Positions 6,318-8,161 of a stretch of DNA of 8,161 bases are shown here, one piece after another. Origin of the DNA: Flavobacteriia bacterium (lineage in GTDB: Bacteria; Bacteroidota; Bacteroidia; Flavobacteriales; Flavobacteriaceae). Positions within the stretch are counted from its first letter, which is position 1. Each line of letters begins with the position of its first letter. A program made the position numbers and the translations under genes. Location of the stretch: assembly GCA_030626085.1 (NCBI GenBank), contig DAOUPQ010000082.1, positions 1-8,161 on the forward strand, written 5' to 3'. The notes below the pieces were generated by a model. It was given only the letters and a program-made list of their open reading frames with translations, ran no database searches and was not told where the DNA came from.

Positions 6318-6767
6318 ATGATTAATGTACTAATGGTATGCCTGGGTAATATTTGCAGGTCGCCATTAGCTGAAGGCATTCTTAAATCAAAAGTAAATAT
6401 CGATCAGTTTTTTATTGATTCTGCCGGAACAGGAAGTTGGCATATTGGTGAATTACCCGATATTAGATCTATCCAAGTAGCAAAGAAAAATAACATTAAC
6501 ATCACAAATCAGAGGTGCAGGCAGTTTCTTGTAGAAGATTTTGATGAATTTGATTTAATTTTTGTAATGGATAATTCAAATTATAAGACTGTTATTTCAT
6601 TAGCCAGAAATGACAGTGATAAACGAAAAGTTAATTTGATATTGAATCAAATATATCCCGGAGATAATTTAGATGTACCTGATCCTTATTATGATGAGAA
6701 CCGCGGATTTGATCGTGTTTTTGAAATGTTAAATAATGCTTGCGATAGAATAGCTGAAACAATTTAA
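6318..6767 (+). CDS. Low-molecular-weight protein tyrosine phosphatase
   Basis: A 149-residue cytoplasmic phosphatase of the LMW-PTP family, which removes phosphate from phosphotyrosine through a cysteinyl-phosphate intermediate. The P-loop is VCLGNICRS, giving CX5R with nucleophile C8, second cysteine C13 and R14. The general acid is D122 in the DPYYD loop (122-126). The SAGTGSWHIGELPD segment (35-48), with its aromatic W41 near the active site, is also typical. All catalytic residues are intact, so an arsenate-reductase-only role is less likely, although the two families share this fold. It starts 9 bp after the dnaA stop and ends 3 bp before the methyltransferase start, which strongly suggests cotranscription. 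Its target is unknown; some bacterial relatives work with exopolysaccharide tyrosine kinases, but no kinase is nearby. Confidence 0.93.
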   Translation: MINVLMVCLGNICRSPLAEGILKSKVNIDQFFIDSAGTGSWHIGELPDIRSIQVAKKNNINITNQRCRQFLVEDFDEFDLIFVMDNSNYKTVISLARNDSDKRKVNLILNQIYPGDNLDVPDPYYDENRGFDRVFEMLNNACDRIAETI

Positions 6768-6770
6768 AAA

Positions 6771-7487
6771 ATGTCACAAAATACAGGAAAACTCTATCTG
6801 ATACCCACAACTTTAGGTGAAAATGAACCTTTGGAAGTTTTACCTTTATCGGTAAAAAAGATTGTAGAAGGACTTACTTTTTTCATTGTTGAAAATGAAA
6901 AATCTGCAAGAAGGTTTATTAAAAAAATTACACCTCGTAAATCACAATCTTCATTAAAATTATTTTTGTTGGATAAATATACTGATGATTCTGAAGCAAT
7001 AAAATATCTTGACCCTTGTTCACTTGGAGCTGATGTAGGTATTATATCAGAAGCAGGAGTTCCTGCAATAGCAGATCCTGGGGCAAGTATTGTAATGATG
7101 GCGCATAGAAAAAACATTAGGGTTGTACCACTGGTAGGACCTTCATCAATAACTATGGCTATGATGAGTTCTGGAATGAATGGTCAAAATTTTGCTTTCA
7201 ATGGATATTTACCAATAGATAAGAATGATCGTAAAAAAGTCATAAAAGAGCTTGAAAAACTATCAAAAGCAAAAGATCAATCACAAATATTTATTGAAAC
7301 ACCCTATCGTAATGAAAAAATGTTTGCTGAACTCAAACAAAGTTTAACCCCGTCAACATTGCTCTGTATTGCTACAGATATCACTTTGAATTCAGAAATA
7401 ATCAAAACTATGACTGTAGGTGATTGGAAAGTTCAAACCATTGACATTCACAAACGGCCAACAATTTTTATTATTCATAAGTATTAA
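6771..7487 (+). CDS. RsmI-like SAM-dependent methyltransferase (tetrapyrrole methylase family)
   Basis: A 238-residue member of the tetrapyrrole-methylase fold, closest by eye to the RsmI (16S rRNA C1402 2'-O-methyltransferase) branch. It begins GKLYLIPTTLGE. The SEAGVPAIADPGA motif (93-105) and the LVGPSSITMAMMSSGM segment (121-136) form the SAM-binding region, followed by FNGYLP (143-148) and IETPYR (175-180). RsmI itself usually reads SDAGTP.ISDPG and PGP. in these places and is often longer, so this is probably a paralogue and the substrate is not settled. I recall Bacteroidota often carrying such a second copy. It starts 3 bp after the phosphatase stop, making it the last gene of the likely dnaA operon, and converges on the lysozyme-like gene across 38 bp, where I see no clear terminator hairpin. 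Confidence 0.85.
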   Translation: MSQNTGKLYLIPTTLGENEPLEVLPLSVKKIVEGLTFFIVENEKSARRFIKKITPRKSQSSLKLFLLDKYTDDSEAIKYLDPCSLGADVGIISEAGVPAIADPGASIVMMAHRKNIRVVPLVGPSSITMAMMSSGMNGQNFAFNGYLPIDKNDRKKVIKELEKLSKAKDQSQIFIETPYRNEKMFAELKQSLTPSTLLCIATDITLNSEIIKTMTVGDWKVQTIDIHKRPTIFIIHKY

Positions 7488-7525
7488 GAAAAACAAAGCT
7501 ACAAAAAAAATTAAGTCTGATACTT

Positions 7526-8161
7526 TTATATGATTATTGTAGGATTTTTATCAGGTTTAATAAAGGATGTGTCAAAACCAGAAAAACGCTTCATATAGTG
7601 CTGTACATTAGTTCCGTAAGCATCACTAAAAATATCTTGACCATTACTGCGTAAGTATTTTTTAACACTTCCGGCACCAGCAAGATGTGCTGCTGCTAAA
7701 ATTCCTGACTCAGTAATTTCAATACCATTAATTTTTCTACCCACATTTTTTTTAATATAGTTTCTTAATTTATATTTGTTAAGTGAGAGCAGTGCTATGA
7801 ATGCCTTTTCCTGTAATTCAGGATCTTTTAAGAATTCCTGAGTATTGTAGATCTTAAATCTTTTTAGCGTGGTTCTTCCAAATTGATATTTACCTAAATA
7901 GCCTAAAGTATTTGTTATGTGATATTTTCCTCTAGATTCTTTAAATCCTACAGCTTCTCTAAAACCAATAAATGATTTGCAGATTGTAGGTGTATAATAA
8001 AAATCAAATGGATAAACATCTTTGGTTACTGTAATAATAGCATTTGCTTCAGGCAAGTTATACTTTACAGTTTTAGGTATTTCGTAATTCGAAAAACCTT
8101 GCGGAGATTGGGTGTATAATAATATTATACTAAATATTATTATAATATTTATGTTCCTCAT
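7526..8161 (-). CDS. Secreted lysozyme/transglycosylase-like protein, possibly complete at the window edge
   Basis: A 211-residue protein with an N-terminal hydrophobic segment (IIIIFSIILLY, about 6-16) followed by a polar stretch, which looks like a Sec signal peptide; there is no lipobox cysteine. The mature part resembles lysozyme-fold peptidoglycan-cleaving enzymes. GFKESRGKYHITNTLGYLGKYQFG (72-95) has a candidate catalytic Glu75 and a Y-x-G-KYQFG segment, and ITESGILAAAHLAGAGSVKKYL (149-170) resembles the later substrate-cleft helices. It is therefore likely to act on cell-wall glycan outside the cytoplasmic membrane, but the activity is inferred from motif resemblance alone. The ATG is the last three bases of the window (8159-8161). 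The signal peptide just after it supports this as the true start, but a longer N-terminus beyond the edge cannot be excluded. It converges with the methyltransferase gene. Confidence 0.75.
   Translation of the reverse strand: MRNINIIIIFSIILLYTQSPQGFSNYEIPKTVKYNLPEANAIITVTKDVYPFDFYYTPTICKSFIGFREAVGFKESRGKYHITNTLGYLGKYQFGRTTLKRFKIYNTQEFLKDPELQEKAFIALLSLNKYKLRNYIKKNVGRKINGIEITESGILAAAHLAGAGSVKKYLRSNGQDIFSDAYGTNVQHYMKRFSGFDTSFIKPDKNPTIII
8114..8150. repeat. Two adjacent perfect AT-rich inverted repeats in the signal-peptide codons
   Basis: GTATAAT (8114-8120) and ATTATAC (8124-8130) form a 7-bp perfect inverted repeat around AAT. One base later AAATATTA (8132-8139) and TAATATTT (8143-8150) form an 8-bp perfect inverted repeat around TTA. 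Both lie in the codons for the isoleucine-rich signal peptide of the lysozyme-like protein. Low-complexity isoleucine codons (ATT, ATA) make palindromes likely by chance, so a role in mRNA structure is only possible. Confidence 0.5.

Noticed and set aside
6794..7117. Minus-strand ORF of 107 codons inside the RsmI-like gene
   Set aside because: It mirrors the conserved SAM-binding region of the sense gene and has no family features of its own.
7488..7525. Bidirectional terminator between the convergent methyltransferase and lysozyme-like genes
   Set aside because: The 38 bases contain A-runs but no stem of useful length that I can find.
1..8161. A novel defence, mobile or biosynthetic system
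   Set aside because: Nearly all the genes belong to recognised housekeeping families, and there are no mobile-element ends, CRISPR repeats or clusters of unknown genes.

Overview
The window looks like ordinary chromosomal core-genome DNA from a member of the Bacteroidota, most likely class Flavobacteriia. The basis is low G+C content (my impression is about 30%, not computed), protein sequences that read like flavobacterial homologues (DnaA, RibD, the YbgC-type thioesterase, LeuB with the Bacteroidota-type HGSYPQ motif), and the near absence of Shine-Dalgarno sequences before the genes. No phage, transposon, CRISPR, tRNA or rRNA is visible, and I do not see a convincing new multi-gene system.

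Layout. Positions 1-410 hold the 3' end of leuB on the plus strand (leucine biosynthesis). It converges on a minus-strand pair: prmC (453-1334, release-factor glutamine methyltransferase) and a GNAT acetyltransferase (1410-1940). These two are separated by a short intergenic block of CAACTG repeats. The GNAT gene is divergent from a plus-strand run: ribD (1984-3057, riboflavin biosynthesis), a HAD phosphatase overlapping ribD by 8 bp (3050-3664), and a YigZ/IMPACT-family gene that starts with TTG (3701-4312). The stop codon of the YigZ gene overlaps the stop of a convergent hot-dog thioesterase (4309-4713).

The 167-bp divergent gap 4714-4880 carries the most interesting regulatory content: a consensus DnaA box overlapping a probable dnaA promoter, a second near-match box, a six-codon mini-ORF close to the expected transcript start, and a near-perfect Shine-Dalgarno sequence far from the dnaA start. 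Then come dnaA (4881-6308), a low-molecular-weight protein tyrosine phosphatase (6318-6767) and an RsmI-like tetrapyrrole-methylase-family methyltransferase (6771-7487), spaced tightly enough to be one operon. The window ends with a convergent, secreted lysozyme/transglycosylase-like protein (7526-8161, minus strand).

How the genes fit together. Most are independent housekeeping functions: leucine and riboflavin synthesis, translation termination, replication initiation, thioester and cell-wall metabolism. The two plausible functional links are ribD with the HAD phosphatase, because riboflavin synthesis needs a HAD-type phosphatase after the RibD steps, and dnaA with its own upstream DnaA boxes, which suggests autoregulation. 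There is no gene-free stretch longer than 300 bases.
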